Of a DNA stretch of 8,255 nucleotides, positions 6,887-8,255 are shown one piece after another (position 1 is the first letter of the stretch; each line of letters starts with the position of its first letter). The notes beneath the pieces were generated by a model. The model searched no databases and had not been told where the DNA came from. It worked only from the letters and a program-made list of their open reading frames with translations. Origin of the DNA: Acidimicrobiales bacterium (GTDB lineage Bacteria > Actinomycetota > Acidimicrobiia > Acidimicrobiales > Acidimicrobilacustridaceae); NCBI GenBank assembly GCA_023264135.1, contig JALQSZ010000057.1, forward strand, positions 1-8,255, given 5' to 3'. Made by a program: the position numbers and the translations under genes.

Positions 6887-6892
6887 TATCGT
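6887..6892 (+). promoter_or_regulatory. Candidate -10 box for a leaderless LLM transcript
   Basis: TATCGT fits TAnnnT and ends 7 bases before the ATG at 6900, the spacing expected if transcription starts at the A of ATG. No Shine-Dalgarno sequence is visible in the 22-base gap after the SDR stop. A weak TTGGGC lies about 15 bases further upstream. The gene may therefore have its own promoter besides readthrough from the SDR pair. Confidence 0.5.
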
Positions 6893-6899
6893 CACAGCC

Positions 6900-7811
6900 A
6901 TGCTCGAAATTCCAAAGGGAACCCTCGTCTACGGCACGCAGTTGCCGATTCAATCGCAAAGCTCGCTGTACGCCGCAAAGTGGGAAGGAAGCGCTACTCC
7001 CGCTGACCTTGTGCGTATCGCTCAAGCAGCCGACCGCAGCGGTTATTTCTATGTCGCGGTGTGCGACCACATCGCGATCCCTGAAGACAAAGCCGCGGCG
7101 ATGGGTCTGTGGTGGCAGGACTGCCTCACCACGCTCGGGTTCCTCGCATCGGCAACCGAGAACGTTGCGCTCCTGAGTCACGTGTTTGTGATCGCGTATC
7201 GCCATGCCCTCACCGCAGCGAAGGGTTTCGAAACCCTCGACCATCTTTCCGGCGGCCGAGCCATCGCTGGCATCGGCGCTGGTCACGTTGAAGCGGAATT
7301 CGATGCACTTGGCGTGTCGTTCGCTGATCGTGGTTCGCTGACCGATTCAACGCTTGTTGAGTTCGCCGAAGCGCTTTCCAACACCTATGTCGGAAACATG
7401 GGCGCTCTCCCTCGTCCGGTGCAGTCGCCTCGACCTCCGATCTGGATCGGCGGATCGTCAAAGCCAGCGATCCGGCGCGCTGCGGCCTATGAAGGTTGGC
7501 TTCCCCAAGGTCCTGCCACTCGTGAAGGGCTTGACCTTCTTCTTTCCACCCGCGAGAAGCTCGGGAAAGCCGGAGATCCAATGGCCATCGGCCACGTCGT
7601 CATTCCTTATATCTATGTGGGTACGCCGAAGTCTGATCGCCGCCAACCCTGTTATTCGGGATCGCCTGAGCAGATCGCCGAAGCGCTGCTCGCCGAAACT
7701 CCGGCTGAGGTCAACCAACTCCAGGTGAAGTTCGATACCGATAGCGCCGCCGAATACGCCGAACAGGTCGAAGCGTTCGGCACGCAGGTCGGACCACTGC
7801 TCAAGCGATAA
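6900..7811 (+). CDS. LLM-class, probably F420-dependent, oxidoreductase
   Basis: A 303-residue protein of the bacterial luciferase-like monooxygenase superfamily, a cytoplasmic TIM barrel that uses F420 (or FMN). Recognisable segments are DLVRIAQAADRSGY (36-49) and VAVCDHIAIP (52-61). The core signature YRHALTAAKGFETLDHLSGG (100-119) is followed by RAIAGIGAGHVEAEFDALGV (120-139), then the substrate-side strand PRPPIWIGGSS (177-187) and AAAYEGWLP (194-202). These match F420-dependent Rv2161c-like actinobacterial enzymes better than alkane-sulfonate monooxygenases. ATG 6900 is chosen because it gives MLEIPKGTLVYGTQLPIQSQ, a normal first strand; the upstream in-frame ATG at 6831 lies inside the SDR gene. 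It follows the SDR gene by 22 bases. I infer a hydride transfer step, such as reduction or oxidation of an alcohol, ketone or enone, in the same pathway. F420 use is inferred from the family. Confidence 0.85.
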   Translation: MLEIPKGTLVYGTQLPIQSQSSLYAAKWEGSATPADLVRIAQAADRSGYFYVAVCDHIAIPEDKAAAMGLWWQDCLTTLGFLASATENVALLSHVFVIAYRHALTAAKGFETLDHLSGGRAIAGIGAGHVEAEFDALGVSFADRGSLTDSTLVEFAEALSNTYVGNMGALPRPVQSPRPPIWIGGSSKPAIRRAAAYEGWLPQGPATREGLDLLLSTREKLGKAGDPMAIGHVVIPYIYVGTPKSDRRQPCYSGSPEQIAEALLAETPAEVNQLQVKFDTDSAAEYAEQVEAFGTQVGPLLKR

Positions 7812-7844
7812 AGGACTGCAACGGTGGGGCCTGCGGCACTGCCG

Positions 7845-7850
7845 TAGTCT
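7845..7850 (+). promoter_or_regulatory. Candidate -10 box for the secreted-protein gene
   Basis: TAGTCT fits TAnnnT and ends 6 bases before ATG 7857. There is no purine-rich ribosome site in the last 15 bases, so a leaderless start is likely. The T at 7845 also begins an in-frame TAG, which limits the start to 7851 (TTG) or 7857 (ATG). No clear -35 element is visible. Confidence 0.5.
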
Positions 7851-7856
7851 TTGCGT

Positions 7857-8255
7857 ATGCGGACTCCCCCTCGTCATTGGTCAAACGCGCTGCGATTTCT
7901 CGCAGCTGGAGCACTGATTGCATCTGGATTCGCGCTTTCAGTCGCGTCGGTCGCGACCACAACAACGCCGGCGCTCGCCGCAACCTCATGCCCACCTTCG
8001 CCAAGCCAACTCGATAACGGCGGCTTCGAAGCGCCGGTCATCCCCGACAACTCGTATCGCCAACTCATCGATGACACGGTTCCCGGATGGTCGACAACGG
8101 CAACCGACAAGAAGATCGAAATCTGGAGCACTCCATTCAATGGCGTGACCGCGTTTGAAGGTCGACAGTTCGCGGAATTGAACGCCACCCAAACTTCGGC
8201 TCTCTATCAAGACCTGCCGACAACTCCCGGACAAACGTTGACCTGGTCGCTCGCC
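7857..8255 (+). CDS. Secreted surface protein with N-terminal beta-sandwich domain, 3'-partial
   Basis: The frame runs open from ATG 7857 to the right edge (133 residues seen). Residues 1-41 are a classical signal peptide: basic start [13 protein letters not shown], a hydrophobic stretch [19 protein letters not shown] (15-33), then TTTTPALA with likely cleavage after Ala41. The mature part contains [48 protein letters not shown] and [11 protein letters not shown]. This pattern of NGGFE, VPGW and ELNA...LYQ resembles the galactose-binding-like/DUF642-type domains at the start of large exported actinobacterial proteins, often followed by repeat or anchor domains. The export route is Sec; the two Arg near the start are not a twin-Arg motif. 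It is functionally unlike the enzymes before it, so it probably begins another transcription unit. Binding partner unknown; the remainder lies outside the window. Confidence 0.82.
   Translation, partial: MRTPPRHWSNALRFLAAGALIASGFALSVASVATTTTPALAATSCPPSPSQLDNGGFEAPVIPDNSYRQLIDDTVPGWSTTATDKKIEIWSTPFNGVTAFEGRQFAELNATQTSALYQDLPTTPGQTLTWSLA

Overview
The window looks like a chromosomal segment from a high-GC actinobacterium (by eye roughly 60 % G+C, with strong G/C preference at third codon positions). Tandem acyl-CoA dehydrogenase subunits, an F420-type luciferase-like oxidoreductase, GTG starts and apparently leaderless genes with TAnnnT boxes just upstream of ATG all fit Actinobacteria. An Acidimicrobiia/Ilumatobacter-like or mycobacterial-type lineage is plausible, but the sequence alone does not settle it.

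Layout, left to right. (1) 3-1721 (+): a D-aminoacylase-type amidohydrolase missing only its first few residues, followed by two hairpins in the gap. (2) 1897-3114 (+): a second, unrelated-fold-branch amidohydrolase (amidohydrolase family 2, ACMSD-like) with a strong ribosome binding site and a hairpin in its leader. (3) 3133-3174: a perfect 19-bp stem with a 4-nt loop, a shared bidirectional terminator between convergent units. (4) 5437-3189 (-): a two-gene operon for the alpha (catalytic) and beta (non-catalytic) subunits of what looks like a heteromeric acyl-CoA dehydrogenase of the actinobacterial steroid-degradation type. (5) 5438-5543: a divergent promoter region. (6) 5544-6877 (+): two overlapping SDR genes. 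The first is a short SDR without the catalytic Tyr/Lys or a cofactor glycine motif; the second is an SDR with Ser-Tyr-Lys intact. (7) 6900-7811 (+): an LLM-class, probably F420-dependent oxidoreductase. (8) 7857 to the right edge (+): the N-terminal part of a secreted protein with a signal peptide, which appears to mark the end of the catabolic block.

Taken together, the CoA-ester dehydrogenase, SDR pair, F420-type oxidoreductase and two hydrolase/lyase-type metalloenzymes suggest catabolism of a complex carboxylic compound (steroid-, terpenoid- or alicyclic-acid-like) through CoA thioesters. The substrate cannot be read from the sequence. The most unusual item is the pairing of a catalytically degenerate SDR with an active one by a 10-nt gene overlap, beside a dehydrogenase built on the same active/inactive subunit principle. 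I see no mobile element, CRISPR array, tRNA or rRNA. No gene-free stretch exceeds 300 bases.
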